This document shows, piece after piece, positions 12,901-24,214 of a DNA stretch of 64,000 nt. A program made the translations under genes and the position numbers. A model generated the notes under the pieces. The model searched no databases and was not told the origin of the DNA. It worked only from the letters and a program-made list of their open reading frames with translations. How positions within the stretch are numbered: the stretch's first letter is position 1; every line of letters begins with the position of its first letter. Origin of the DNA: Carya illinoinensis (lineage: Eukaryota > Streptophyta > Magnoliopsida > Fagales > Juglandaceae); contig NC_056761.1 of NCBI RefSeq assembly GCF_018687715.1, positions 10,953,001 through 11,017,000 of the forward strand, in the 5' to 3' direction.

Positions 12901-15655
12901 GCTTTTACAAACTTCAAAACAAATATTACATTCAAACAATTTTTTAACTTTGTAATATTTTTATTCAACCTTTTCTCTCTCCTTTCCCAAAACTCAATAA
13001 AACATCTTAATTCAAATCATTTCACTACTATTCACAGAACTTTGAGATACTCTTAAGTTCGGTTTGGTTGATTAAAATTCTCATCTCAAATTCAAAATTC
13101 TCATCTCATGATTACAACTTTCCCAAATCTCCATACAAAATATAAGAAATAATTCAACTTTTTTTTAACTTTTTTAAATCCCAAAACAATAATAATATTA
13201 AAATATAATATTTTAATATTTCATCTTAAAACTCAAAATTCTCATCTTACTACCAAACCATACCTAGTGTTCAAATGAGCCCTAAAGCTATCATAGGGCA
13301 TAGATGTATGCAAGAAAACAGCAATTCAACCAATTTTCCTGAGTTGCGACTTTCATCAAAGAACACTTCAAACTCTTTTGAAGAGGTAATTTCCTACCAT
13401 TCTCAGGAATTGGACTTCTGTTGCTTTTGTTAGAATCTTTTCATTGGTAGATGTAACACCCCAGTCCCACATTAATAGACGAAATAACTCACATAAGAGT
13501 GGGTAAGTTATAAGATAATCGTGAGTGCTAAGTCCATGCAGGCAACTTACTAGATAAAAATGGTCTTAATACGTGATAGAAGCTTGTGGTTAGATTTTTT
13601 AAGTTTACAGCGCATATGTGATTAGCACTTCACCTAGGCCATTTCATATGATATCAAGCCAACTAGTGAGGCCAGCCATGTGATACTAGAGTCATTTATG
13701 TCCTGAACCTAACAAGGATGCTAGAATTTAAGGGGGTGAGTTTGTAACATCCAAGTCTACATCGAGAAAAGAATAACACGAAACCATTTTACAAAATTAA
13801 CTTTATGGGAACCCAAAGTTATTTATTTATTTATTTTTATAAAAGGCAACCCTAAAGTTATAGGCCATGAGGAAACAAATCCATCTATGATATGATGGAA
13901 CAACCTATTTATTCAATGATTCCTAAATGGGCAGGACCTATAAAACAGGAAAGCTATGTTTACAGAAAATTCCCAATCACATAGAGTGGGAAAGTTATAA
14001 AGGTAGTCATAGGTGCTACTTACTAGGTGAAACTGGGTGTATGTCGTGATTCTAAGGAAGCTTCAAATTGACTAGTCTTTTTGGGGTCCCAGCACAGATG
14101 GGTCATTTCAATAGAACTCAGATATTCATACGGTAGCCTTTGATGATCATCAAATCTACTATACAGATCACTTGAATAGGATCATTCACCAAAGCTTCCA
14201 TACAAGTATTTACTAACTATAACTCCCATAAAACCATTTTTTGGGTGAGGCTGTTACCATCAACTAATGCTGTGACAGGGCACTAAAGTATGCTATTCAC
14301 ATATACACTTTAACCGGGCACAAAAATATAGCACAACAATTCAAAAACTGATTGAACAGAGTTCTTTTGATGTTTCTCTATAAAGAAAGAAAGAAAAGAA
14401 AAGAAAAGAAAAGTGGGAATAGACAGCAAAAAAGACGTTTCAATGAGAATTTTTTTTATACTGCACAACAAGAATGTGTTGACCTATTCAATTTGATATG
14501 AGTAGTCATTCTGTGTGGTAGCATTGTTTTTCATGCTAAAGCGTGAGTTCAAAAACAACTTTCTAATAGACTAAAGAGCGAGTTCAATCTTGTCTCAGTG
14601 AGATATACAATGGAGGTGGCTGCTGTCTCTCACAATTATCCAATGCGTCTTAAGATTGAAATTGAATGTAGAGGTGGTTGCTGATCTATGGACATGATTC
14701 CCACATTAGTCTAGTGTTGATTGTAACGGGATATTTTGCTGGGGGTTCCCACCCCCACTTTTTGTATCTTCATTTTAAGTTTAATGAAATCTTATTCACA
14801 ACAGGGAAAAAGAAAAAGAAAAAGAAATCCATAACATTCAAGTAATTGATAGTAACATTAATGCAGTACCACTTACATGCGGAAGCCTCAACCCTCTCCA
14901 CCCTCAAGCACAATATTCTTCCCAAACAGGTTAGGAGTAAATGAGGGAAGGTCAAACTAAAATTGTGGCTAAAGTCAAAACCATGCCAAGCTTGATATGG
15001 AAGGGTAAACCTTTCAAGTCAATAAAGTAGAATGTGCAGAGATGAGAAAATTTTAGACTACTACAAGAATCTTCCCAGCCAGAATGCACAAAGAGATGGG
15101 CAAAATTTTAACAACTAGAATACTCGTCCAGTCTTCCCAATCACGTTGGACTACAAAAGCCCAACAATATCACAGCACAGCAAAGTTCCACTCAAAAATA
15201 AATTAAAAACAAAACAAAAGGAAGCATATATGTATATAAATACCAAAAACCTTATTATAGTCGCGTAATTAAAAAAACAAAAAACCGAAAAAATAATTAA
15301 ACAGAAATAAATGGGACAACAAAATAAATTACCTCTCGGCAATGTAGTGGAGAAGCTCGTCCGTGTCAAAGTACTCGACGTTGATATCGACCAACTGGCC
15401 GCAGCTACGATCGACGGCGTGACGGCACATCGTCTCGAGGTCGTAGGGCATATCCCAGAGGTCGCCGAGGTTGCGCATGTCGATTTTACGCCACATGGAC
15501 AGGTCCTTGCAGAGGTTGCGCCAGAGCAAGCAAACCTTCTGCGCGCAAGTCAGGATCTCGACGGCGCCGAGCCGCAGAAGGATCGACGCCGTCACGTCCC
15601 GGGGAAGTTCCAGCCAATTCCGGAACTGGCATGGAGGAGGAGGAGGAGGGTCCAT
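9904..15655 (-). CDS. F-box/LRR protein, SKIP19/FBL23-like, copy 2 (intact, two exons)
   Basis: Exon 1 is 15655-15333 and exon 2 is 10522-9904; the donor (GAGAG|GTAA) and acceptor (TTAACAG|TTC) match gene 1. The 942-nt coding sequence gives about 313 aa with no internal stop. The F-box occupies roughly residues 10-50 (FRNWLELPRDVTASILLRLG), followed by MWRKIDM and a CRHAVDRSCG segment. CC-type LRRs follow (VKRLRLVCCY, LEDLEISYG, LKSLKFN, LRHLQLFGN, LESLDLRQC). The last 50 or so residues are rich in Asp, Ser and Tyr (for example SDIDYFSDDYGHYEFSS). Family knowledge suggests an SCF ubiquitin-ligase adaptor; the target is unknown. ATG at 15655 is chosen because it directly precedes the conserved F-box and matches gene 1. 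A MULE sits 243 bp upstream of this ATG. Confidence 0.88.
10957..10980 (+). repeat. Long poly-G tract
   Basis: Fifteen G, then TT, then seven G, preceded by GGGGG and CCCCC runs (10945-10956). The matching place in copy A (about 1490) has only a short GGCGGGGGTAC, so the tract expanded after the duplication. It lies in the gene 2 intron. Confidence 0.9.
11521..11741. repeat. 112-bp tandem duplication private to copy B
   Basis: The block starting GGCCAAATTGGGTTTTATCC at 11521 is repeated from 11633. Copy A has one unit (about 2010-2131). The short reading frames here are not genes; they are reading-through of this intronic repeat. Confidence 0.85.
11908..12130 (+). mobile_element. SINE insertion (about 223 bp)
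   Basis: The insertion interrupts copy B relative to copy A. It is flanked by ATACAATCAC (11898-11907) and ATACAGTCAC (12131-12140), a 10-bp target duplication with one difference. It ends in an A-run (about 12119-12130) and contains a GGTTCAACATC motif close to a pol III B box (GGTTCRANNCC). It starts near ACCCCAAGGGGTT. Size, A-tail, B-box-like motif and target duplication fit a tRNA-derived plant SINE; the family was not identified. Confidence 0.75.
12160..12745 (-). mobile_element. LINE fragment, copy B ortholog
   Basis: Same zf-RVT LINE fragment as at 2315-2893 (coding relic 12490-12735, with PSKVAFFCRWVSIGKNLTTD and ESEYVNHPFLYFE). The last zinc-binding Cys of the motif (FLYC in copy A) is Phe here (FLYF), showing further decay. 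The target duplication is present in altered form. Confidence 0.75.
12839..13284. mobile_element. Deleted Tourist-like MITE with a second MITE nested in it
   Basis: Copy B version of the MITE at 3057-3386. Its left end is missing (breakpoint near 12838), while its right end is present but mutated (CAAATGAGCCC). At about 13061-13266 a second element is inserted, bounded by GGTTTGGTTGA and TACTACCAAACC. This nested unit belongs to the CTCATCTC...AAACAATAATAATATT foldback family seen elsewhere in the window. Confidence 0.7.
13452..14030 (+). mobile_element. TRIM-like element, copy B ortholog
   Basis: Counterpart of 3549-4125. The first LTR-like block starts at 13452 (TGTAACACCCCAGTCCCACA), the second at 13743 (TGTAACATCCAAG), with a GGGGG-containing purine run before it. 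It is non-coding. Confidence 0.45.
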
Positions 15656-15897
15656 CGCGAGGTTTTTAATGTCGGTGGGAATATCGGGGCAAAAAATAAA
15701 GACAGGGAAGAGGATCATTCACCGGAGGGTGCGACTTTATACTACTTTTTAGGTTCTGGGCCGTTTCTTCTCAAAAGGAAACTCGCAAAACAGAGACAAA
15801 AATGGCCGTTCAGAGTGACTAGGAATTTAGGGTGACAAGTCCAGTACTTCTTCCCCTATTTAATTTTGTAATTTTCAATGTGTCCCATTTTAGATAA

Positions 15898-16950
15898 GAA
15901 AAAGTCTATATGCAACTGGGGTATATCCCCGGTGCGGCCTCGGGTCCTACGTGGCGTTATAATGTAAACGACGCCGTTTACATTTTGATTAAATTTTGCT
16001 CGCTGGCTTTCTCCTTCCAGGCTTGTTTTACTCTCATCTCTCGCTTCTCTCTCGTCCCCCCTCTCATCGAGCCACCCACTTCGTCTTCTCCCCATCTTCA
16101 TCCCTTCACCCAACTTCGAGATCGAAACCCACCATCTTCGGCGTTCTCTTCACCCATCATCAACTCCTCCCCACCAAATGACCCATCTTCTGGTTTCTAA
16201 GACTTCATGTCCTAATGTTTTTTTTTTTTTTTTTTTTTTCTTTTTGGGTCTCATTTTTTTTCTTTTTGTTTGTCATCAAACCCAAGCGTACGTTCTCCCT
16301 TCTATTTCACTGCTTTTATTTCATCCATTTGTTTTCGATCTGATTTTCAACAAATGAAGCAATCGAATTAATAGATAATCGACAAAACTCAGCAAAGTTA
16401 ATCACTTTTTTGCCAAACCACAATCATTTTTTTCCAACCACATGCACACGGAGACACCACACGAAGCCGACGAACGCACGAGATCTACCAGTTGTTGTCT
16501 CGAATCTCATATTTGTAGGATATGCGTGATTTTCCTCTGTTTTCTCAGCAACCAAACATACTGTTATGGACCATTGCAGACTATAGCTTGATTTTCTTCT
16601 ATTTTCTCGGCAACCAAACAGGCTATTACAAACTATTTTCAAATTTTTCTATGTTTTCTCGGCAACCAAATAGATTTTCCTTTGCTTTCCTCTATTTTCC
16701 TCTCTTCGTCTTCTCCATCAATCTTTCTCCATCAACCCACGAAATGACAATCTCATCTTGTTTCCCTCCTTCCGTACTGAAATCAATTTTTCCCCCTCCC
16801 GTTTACCTTTCTGCGTTACTTCCCCCCCCCCCCCCTTTTTTTAAATTTATTTATTTATAAATAATTATTATTTTTTTATTAATATTTTAATTACCACGTC
16901 AGCCCCGGGGCCGCGACAGGGTTATTCCCCAGGGGTACGTAGCAGAACTG
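15898..16950. mobile_element. Non-autonomous Mutator-like element (MULE), 1,053 bp
   Basis: A perfect 9-bp target duplication TTTAGATAA flanks it (15889-15897 and 16951-16959). The unoccupied site is still present once in copy A (6168-6176). The ends form long imperfect inverted repeats: CTGGGGTATATCCCC..CGGCC at the left is mirrored by GGCCG..GGGTTATTCCCCAGG at the right. The interior has a leader-like CT-rich stretch, three copies of a TTTTCTCRGCAACCAAA motif (about 16541-16671) and a poly-C run, but no transposase. Nine-base duplication plus long TIRs is typical of MULEs. It lies 243 bp upstream of the gene 2 start codon. Confidence 0.82.
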
Positions 16951-17025
16951 TTTAGATAATATTTTATATCAAACCACGTGATTAAAAATAATAAAATTAC
17001 TTATTAAAAACAATATTAATCTACT

Positions 17026-19261
17026 TTAAGATCTCGATTGAATATTGAGATGAGATAAAAAAGATTTATAAATAATAATGAAATAATTTATGAATAGTAG
17101 TAAAATTATTTAAGTTAAGATGTTTTATGAGATTTTTGAAAAATGAGAGAAAATATTGAATAAAAATGTTATAAAGTTAAAATATTGTTATAATATAATT
17201 TTTATTTTGAGATTTAAAAATTTAAATTATTATTTTTGTGTTGTATTTAGAAGTTTGAAAAAGTTATAATAACTAGGCCATTGCCTAATGCAAGTTTAAA
17301 ATAGAAGCAAATCTGAGAAAATTCATTTGCAACGCCTGGCTAAAATTGAAAAGTTTGACATAACCACTACAGTATTTCTTAGCAGCTCTTCATGTCTGGC
17401 GAGGGACTGTACAAGGAGCAAAGTAATATTTTATCATTTCTAAAGTATCTGCCGCTCTCTCTTTTCCTCCGTTTTTCGTTGTCTTCATCCCAAAAATATT
17501 CAATTTCTCTTTATTTTCTTTCTTTCTTCCGAAACACTTCTCTGTCTCTTTCTTTCTCCCGAAACCCTTCTCTGTCTTCATCCCCTTCTCTCTGTCGCCC
17601 ATTTCTTCTTCAACCCTCAAGTCCTTTTCTTTTCTTCAGCTTGTCGTTCTTCTTTGTCGCCTTCTCCAGCGGTTGACGTCGTCTTCGTGCTCTCCAAAGT
17701 AAGTCTCTCTTCCTCGCTCCTCTCTCTCTTTTTTGTTGAAGCCACTTTCTAGGTCTCCTTGCGCTCCTCTTTCTAGGTCTCATTGAGTCAAAACAAATTC
17801 GATTGTTTGGGTTGGCATCAGCTATCAAGGTACTCGTTTACGCATTTTGAGGTAATCTCTTGGATCATTGATGGCGGATTTTCATATTTGGTGGCCTACT
17901 TTCTTGACCTGTTTATTTACTTTTTGGTTTAGTTATTTGAAAGGGATTTGTAATTAATTTCACAAATAGATATAATTTTTTAATTCAACCTGATTGATAT
18001 TCTTTCTAATTTCCATGACATCTTCAGTGCGTTTGGGATTAGTTGGTTATCTAACTTATCTCTTCGTGGTTGCTTAGAAACTTGAATAAAGGGTTGATAA
18101 AACCTAAAGAAAGTGTAAGAAAACTTCATCTTGAGTACCGTTAATTTTTTTTTTTTAAAGATTAAGAGGAAAAAACGAAAGCCACCTTGGCTATAGCCAT
18201 GGTGTTTGTCTGAGGGATAAAAACGACATCATCAATAACCAGAAGATTCTCTGATCGAAATTTCTTAGATTCAAAAGTATACGAGTTTTTCATTTCCCTC
18301 ATGTTCACTGCATACTGAGCAGAGGTCGTTAATTGAACTAAGGTTGTTATTGATTTTTTAAAATTGAGATTTAACTTGAAACTAGGGATATTTTATGATT
18401 GAAAAGGTTTTTGTTATTTGCATTTTATTATTAAAGGGGCTGTCTCCTTATCACAATGGCCTGTATCACGAACAGGGAGGTCTTTATAAGGATTTATTTA
18501 TTGATTTTGTTTGTTTGTACTGTATTAGTATCCCAGCTGATTGGGAGCTTTAAGAGTGAAGAAAATTGTTCTTTAGTTAGTGACTTGCAATGACGTTGGG
18601 GAGAAGAAGGGCTTGCACAAAATGACCATTAATCACATGATATGGTACATTTCATGCTTGCAATTTCGTGTGCTAGAATTAGTCTTTAGTCATCTCTTTG
18701 AGTTTTTATTGCAATGATTGGTCTAAAATTGTAGATGGTGATTGGTTGTTATGAAAAGTTGTTGGCACGTTTGTTGACTTCAACCACAACTCTAAATATA
18801 AAAGTTGGGAATAAGAAATATTGATATGTTTGTATATGTGATTGTTGAGTGAATGATTGGCAAAATATATTTATCGAATAATTAGGTTGAGAGAAAAAAT
18901 AGTTGAAAAATAATAATTTGTAGTTAAATAGTTAAATAATAATTTATTTAATAAAGTTATTAACTAATATATGAAGTGTATTTGTAAAATATTTAAAAAA
19001 ATATTATTAAAATATATAATATTTTATTATTGTTGGACTTCAAGATAGCTAGTCCAATGTGGACTAATCTACTTATAAGTCCATGTTAGAGCCAAAAGTT
19101 AACATTCTAGCTAAATTATAGACTAGGCCATTGCCAATGCTCTTAGGTAATGATTAGATGAAAAAGTTAAAAACTTAAAATTGAAAAATGTTTATATTTA
19201 TAGTATTAGGATGTTGAGATGAGATAAGATGATACTATCTTGCTATCCAGACGGGGCCTAA
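17026..19261. other. 2.2 kb insertion private to copy B, CT-rich leader-like core
   Basis: Copy A is continuous across this point (about 6240-6250). The left end reads as a MITE fragment (ATATTGAGATGAGAT) and the right end as GATGAGATAAGATGATACT...CCAGACGGGGCC, an opposed MITE-like end. The sequence ACTAGGCCATTGCC occurs near both ends (17274 and 19124). The core at 17380-17830 is a CT-rich, 5'UTR-like tract followed by AT-rich non-coding DNA. No protein is recognised. It may be several stacked insertions rather than one element. Confidence 0.5.
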
Positions 19262-19868
19262 AAGCAATCTATGGAGAATTTTTTGGACTCGTAAATATTA
19301 TAAATTATAAAAAAAAAATGAGAGAAATCTATATATAATTTAGTTTATTAACCTACCAAACAATACTTTGTCGAAAAAGTATTTGTGCTTTAATGAATTT
19401 TTATACGAGGGATTGTTTGGAAACACAAATAATCTCATGTAAAAATTTATCATAATTTACTTATGAAATATCACTCAAACACAAATACTTTTGTATTTCA
19501 AATTTTTAATTTTTTTAATTTAATAATTACTTAATCATTACAATTTTATTAAACTGAACACAAATCATCTCATCCCAGAATTTCTCATAATTTACTTTTT
19601 AAACATAAACACTTTTCAATTTTAAATTTTTAAAACTTTTCAATTAAAAAAAAAATACAACCTTTTTCAAACTAAAAAAAATAAAATTATATCTATAAAT
19701 ATCTCAATTTTTTAATATTTTTATTCAGTTTTTTCTCATTCATTTCACAAAATCTAATAAAATATCTTAATTCAAATCATTTAACTACTATTTACAAACC
19801 ATTTAACTATTATTCATAGATTTTTCATCTTATCACATTTTTAAATTATTAATTATTCTAATTAATTA

Positions 19869-20459
19869 TGTTGGGATAGAATTGGCCGAGTCTAGCCCAT
19901 CGCTAAAAAAGGGAGAAGAGATAAAGTTAAGAATTTAGCCTAGATATAAAGTCAATGAGGGGGTAAAGAAAGAGACTTGAACTCCTAAAAAGAAAGAGAC
20001 CCAGATTTTTAAAAGGAAAGTGATTCACAATTCAAGTTGGACTCAATCATTTCAAGGAAATAGACATTTATATAAGAAGGAGACCTCTACAAATTTGACA
20101 AACTCTCTCCACGGAGGCTCTCCACACAAGCTCCCTATGCCAAACTCCGCCACACATAACGACTCGAAAGGATCTTCCCTAAGTTCTTTCATTGTATTAT
20201 GAGATATCATGTGAGGCCATAAGAGATTGTAAAATTGCCTATTATATTGAATTTCAGCCTCGAACAACCTGTGGATATAGGCATTATGCTGAACCACGTC
20301 AATCCCCGTGTCTCTCTGTATTTATTTTTATTTTCTTATTTATTATTTACTTTCATGGATGAACGTGAAGAGCACCGTATCGAAACCAAAAACACCATCG
20401 TGAGTCAGGGATGATTCTTTCATCCCTTTCGATCTGTTGTGCAAATTTACTCATTAACA
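19869..20459 (+). mobile_element. Solo-LTR candidate (591 bp)
   Basis: Starts TGTTGGGATAG and ends TTAACA, fitting TG..CA with short inverted ends. ATTA flanks both sides. A TATA-like TTTATATAAGAAGG (about 20068) and a downstream T-rich stretch sit where an LTR promoter and polyadenylation region would. No second copy or internal domain is in the window. Confidence 0.5.
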
Positions 20460-20824
20460 ATTAGCGATGTCTGTGGAATCTATTTATTATTCTTTGAATT
20501 AGAAAGGCGAGTAAGATGATTCTCCACTTAAGCGATTGTCTTTGGGGGTACATACGTAATGATCAACCCTTTTGTTGGCTGTGATATATTATTATTGATT
20601 GATCTAGTTACTCTATCTTCTTAGCAATAAACTAACAAATAATAAAGAAGTTTCCTCTCAACTTTTCACTTGTCATTTTTATTTCCTCTTAACTTTTTAT
20701 TGTAAGTGGAACCACAAAAGGAAATCGGGCTGCATGGCATGCACAATGCACGTACAATGCATACGTGCAGAGTGCACACTGTCGCACTCCTCATCACCAT
20801 GGTGCACCTCACCAAGCCTCACTA

Positions 20825-21650
20825 TTAGGGGTGTAAAAATTAATCAGGAAACCGGACCGGATCGGCCCGAACTGCTGGAACTGGTTCGAGACCCATTCCC
20901 ATAGTTCCAAAACCAACCGGTACTAGTCTAGTTCCAGTTCTATGCTTTTAAGGACCGAACTGGACCGGTTTGTTATATTATATTTTTTAAATTAAATTTT
21001 TAATATTATATATAATTTATATATATAATAATATAAATTATAATTATATATGATAATGTTATTATAATTTATAACATAAAATTTTAATCTTAAACATAAA
21101 AATTTATTTGATCATATGCTTTAAACATAAAAAATATATATTAATAATATTTTATGGCCTAGTAAATTCTCAATATATTCTTTTTAAAAAGTACATTAGT
21201 AAATTAGTAATACTAATATACATTAGTATATATTGTATATTAATTAAAATTTACAATTTACTAATAGTCTAATATTATAGTACTATTAGTAATATACTTT
21301 AAGTTTATATATAAATTACTATATAAATCACTATACTAAATAATTATATATGAAATAATGATATAGTAATATTAATACTATTAATATTAGTATACTAATA
21401 CTTAGGGCTGTAAAAATAAATTGGAGAATCAGAAAACCGGCTCGATCAGGCTTGGACCCGTTGGTTCAGTCCAGGACGGGTTCTTCCATTTCAAAAATAG
21501 GTCATAACCAGTCCAATCTCAGTTTTATATATTCTAGGACTGGATCGGACCAGTTTGCATATTTATATATTTTTAATTAATTTATATTATATATAATTTT
21601 TATAAATTATAATTAATGTTGTCAAAATAACAAACAAATTACATAAAAAA
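20825..21650. repeat. Two related AT-rich hAT-like MITE relics in a row
   Basis: Two units start TTAGGGGTGTAAAAATTAAT (20825) and TTAGGGCTGTAAAAATAAAT (21402). Each continues with an AACCGG-rich header, then a GGACCGAACTGGACCGG-like motif, then a long A/T stretch. The closing terminus of either unit could not be found, so exact ends are uncertain. Confidence 0.5.
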
Positions 21651-21748
21651 ACAAAGTCAGTTTTGTTCAGCATTGCGTCTCGCCACAATTTCCCTTTGAC
21701 GTTGCTGAAAATACATCCATTTTAGTCCAGCCAAGGTAGTCACATCAA

Positions 21749-21761
21749 TTAGCATGATTTG

Positions 21762-21808
<47 letters not shown>

Positions 21809-22790
21809 CGCTTCCCTCTGGGCGAATTCGAGTATCTCGGCCTCTAACCTTAGTCTCTTGTCCTTTTGTTGGATTTTATTTCCCTCTATTTCCCGATTAT
21901 ATTGCATCTTCTTAGCCTTGAACTGAAAAAACTCTTTCTCCTGAGTGCATGACTCCTTTAAGTGAGTATACTTCAGCTTGCTTAGCTCAACAATCTTCTC
22001 TGCTGGCTTGCCTTGGGCCTTACATTTTGCTTTCTCAGCTTTCCTTCCCATTGGCCTCTATAATTCAATGACATCATTGTCTAGAACATTCTTGGCCTTG
22101 ATATCACAAATTGAATTTACAACAGCAGCTGAGGTACGAGTTGGGATCAGAGACATCATCAACCTTTGCTTGGGACCATCCTTTGTGCAATGCTGAATCC
22201 ATTTGGGTTGGTCCTTCAATAGGTGTCAAAAAGGTTCGAATTGAAAAGAGGTATTCTCCAATGATGATCTATGCTTTGTCAAACTTGCAATTAAATAATA
22301 AAAGTGCAAAATTAATGACCAAGCAGATAAAGGAAATTAAATATAACTTATAAAAAAGCAAATGCAAAAAGCATATAAAAGTGGATGGTTATACCTTGTC
22401 TTGCTCGGTCATGCCACTTTGATTCAAACCTTTGACTTGGGTCAGTTTAGCATAAACTTTGTTGGTCGCCTTTTGAATGACTGACCACTGATGTATTAAG
22501 GATCTAACACTCTGCTCAGTTGTACTATGTTTATATGCATTGAAGTATTGACTAATTTTTACGGTATTCAGCTATGCCGAGACAAGTAACTTGTCTTATT
22601 TAGAGGTGAAATTTGCACCCTTGGCTGATTTTCTTACTAAGAGAGGCTCTACTTGGGGTAAGGGTGGAGAGCCATCAAAAGTCACAGGAGATTGGTCACT
22701 TTGACTACCATAAGTGTGGTCAATTTGAGGGTCTTGACTAAGGAGGTTGGTGAACTACATATTCCATGATCTTGCGAATCCATCTCGAAG
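21749..22790 (-). pseudogene. Decayed Myb/SANT-like plus NAM-associated C-terminal protein
   Basis: Reading leftward, a first exon (about 22790-22389) encodes a Myb/SANT-like segment: GANFTSK, then a stop where a residue is expected, DKLLVSA, another stop, LNTVK, and later RSLIHQWSVIQ and GLNQSGMTEQDK, ending at a GT donor. After an AT-rich intron, a second part encodes PKWIQHC and then RPMGRKAEKAKCKAQGKP with a basic/acidic helix (KSC end at 21749). This layout is known for plant proteins with the NAM-associated domain, many derived from or paired with PIF/Harbinger transposons. At least three in-frame stops show it is dead. The Arg-Glu tail comes from the CT microsatellite. Confidence 0.6.
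21763..21805. repeat. (CT)n microsatellite
   Basis: About 21 CT repeats. On the minus strand they are read in frame as an Arg-Glu run at the end of the adjacent pseudogene. Confidence 0.95.
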
Positions 22791-22799
22791 AGGATATAG

Positions 22800-23352
22800 A
22801 CACATAACAGTTGGTAAACATGTTAGACACTTAAGAACAATAGAGACGTGATTTTGCTAACCGGCTCAAGAATTGAATGGTAACATAGAGGAAATTTCGC
22901 ACCCTCGAATGGATGTAACAATTGGTTGCCACTATTTATTGGCCGTTCAAATTACCATGCCATAGAGGTATGTGCAAAATTTTCTATGTCTTCGCGAGAC
23001 TTTGTCATTATCAAAGGCGAGGGGTTAGAGAAGAAAAATCCAACGACAAGAATGCTCTAATATAATAACAAGTGACATTACTAAATCACAAGATAACACC
23101 AAGGAATATAATTTACAAAATTCAAACAATATCGAACAGTATGCAAATGAATAAGACCATCAAAACAAAAATGAGTGAGCAATATATGGATTAAAACAGA
23201 ATGTTTTAAAGGAACAAATAAAATAATTCAACATTACTAAATCACAATGTGTCTGCCAAGCTTTTTCAATTTTCAAAATCCAAACAACAGGAAATCAACA
23301 TGCAAAATGAATAAGGCTTTGTCAAAATAGAAATGAGAGAAGCAATATATGG
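22800..23352. other. Non-coding DNA, nothing recognised
   Basis: No gene, repeat end or RNA recognised. It may be the flank of the decayed transposon-related gene just left of it. Confidence 0.5.
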
Positions 23353-23360
23353 ATTAAAAC

Positions 23361-23733
23361 CATTGTTTTTAATTTTGTACCGTACCAGCCGGTATGGCAA
23401 CTGGTCCGGTACATAAATTGTACCTGTTTCGTACCGGTCCAAATAACGGCCATACCTTCTTTTTTTTTCTTCTTTTTTTTCAAACTACAAGCTCATTTTT
23501 TTACTCATAATTCAGACCAGACTATTTATAATTTATATATATATATGTATTTATGTATAATTTATTCATATATACATTATTATGTTGGAATATAATTAAT
23601 ATATATATTTCTATATATAATTTATTCATAAATTTGACTATCCCGAAATGGTACACGAAACAGTACCGATACTGAAATATTTCATTCCAGTGCCTTCACC
23701 AATACGACGTCTGGTACGCTATTCAAAACATTG
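23361..23733. mobile_element. hAT-type MITE (373 bp)
   Basis: An 8-bp direct repeat ATTAAAAC flanks it (23353-23360 and 23734-23741). The ends are inverted repeats: CATTGTTTTTAATTTTGTACC at the left, and CAATGTTTTGAATAGCGTACC when the right end is read on the minus strand. The 8-bp duplication and CA-TG-like start fit hAT. Sub-ends are rich in GTACCG motifs and the middle is AT-rich. Non-coding. Confidence 0.75.
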
Positions 23734-24214
23734 ATTAAAACAGAATGTTCAAATCCAATACTGAGCAGCACGCAAAATGAATAAGAGCATAAAAATAAAA
23801 ATGAGAAAGTAAGAAAGTAATGATCAAAACAGAAATGAGAAAGTAAAAAAGTAATGATCATAACATAAAGTAATGTTGAGTTGCTGTGTGTCAAATAAAT
23901 GAACATGCTATGAATAAATCCTAGTTACGGAAGAAACAAATAGTGATAGTAAAGAAACTATTTCGATGCTAAATGAATAAGAGTATTCACATTCGCTTTC
24001 ATAAAGAATGTGTGTTCCATGTGGCTCAGAATGGTTTTTTTATTTACAGTATGTGTAAGACAGGAGCTCAACCTCGAATGGCTGCAAAACCTTAAACCCC
24101 GGTTGCCTTTTGTGAAATTATCACAAAAATACTTTGTGGCCATCCGGGTTTGGATTACCTTGCCATATTGATGGAGCCCCATTAAAAACACTTGTGAATT
24201 AACCCCCTCCCATG

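Larger units (their letters stand above)
9846..19380. repeat. Large tandem segmental duplication, copy B
   Basis: Direct copy of 318-6363, enlarged to 9.5 kb by later events: a 112-bp internal tandem duplication (11521-11741), a SINE (11908-12130), a MITE nested in a MITE (13061-13266), a MULE (15898-16950) and a 2.2 kb insertion (about 17026-19261). It also has a deletion of about 265 bp near 14998 and lost the left end of the shared Tourist-like MITE. Copy A supplies the empty site for each insertion. Confidence 0.88.
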
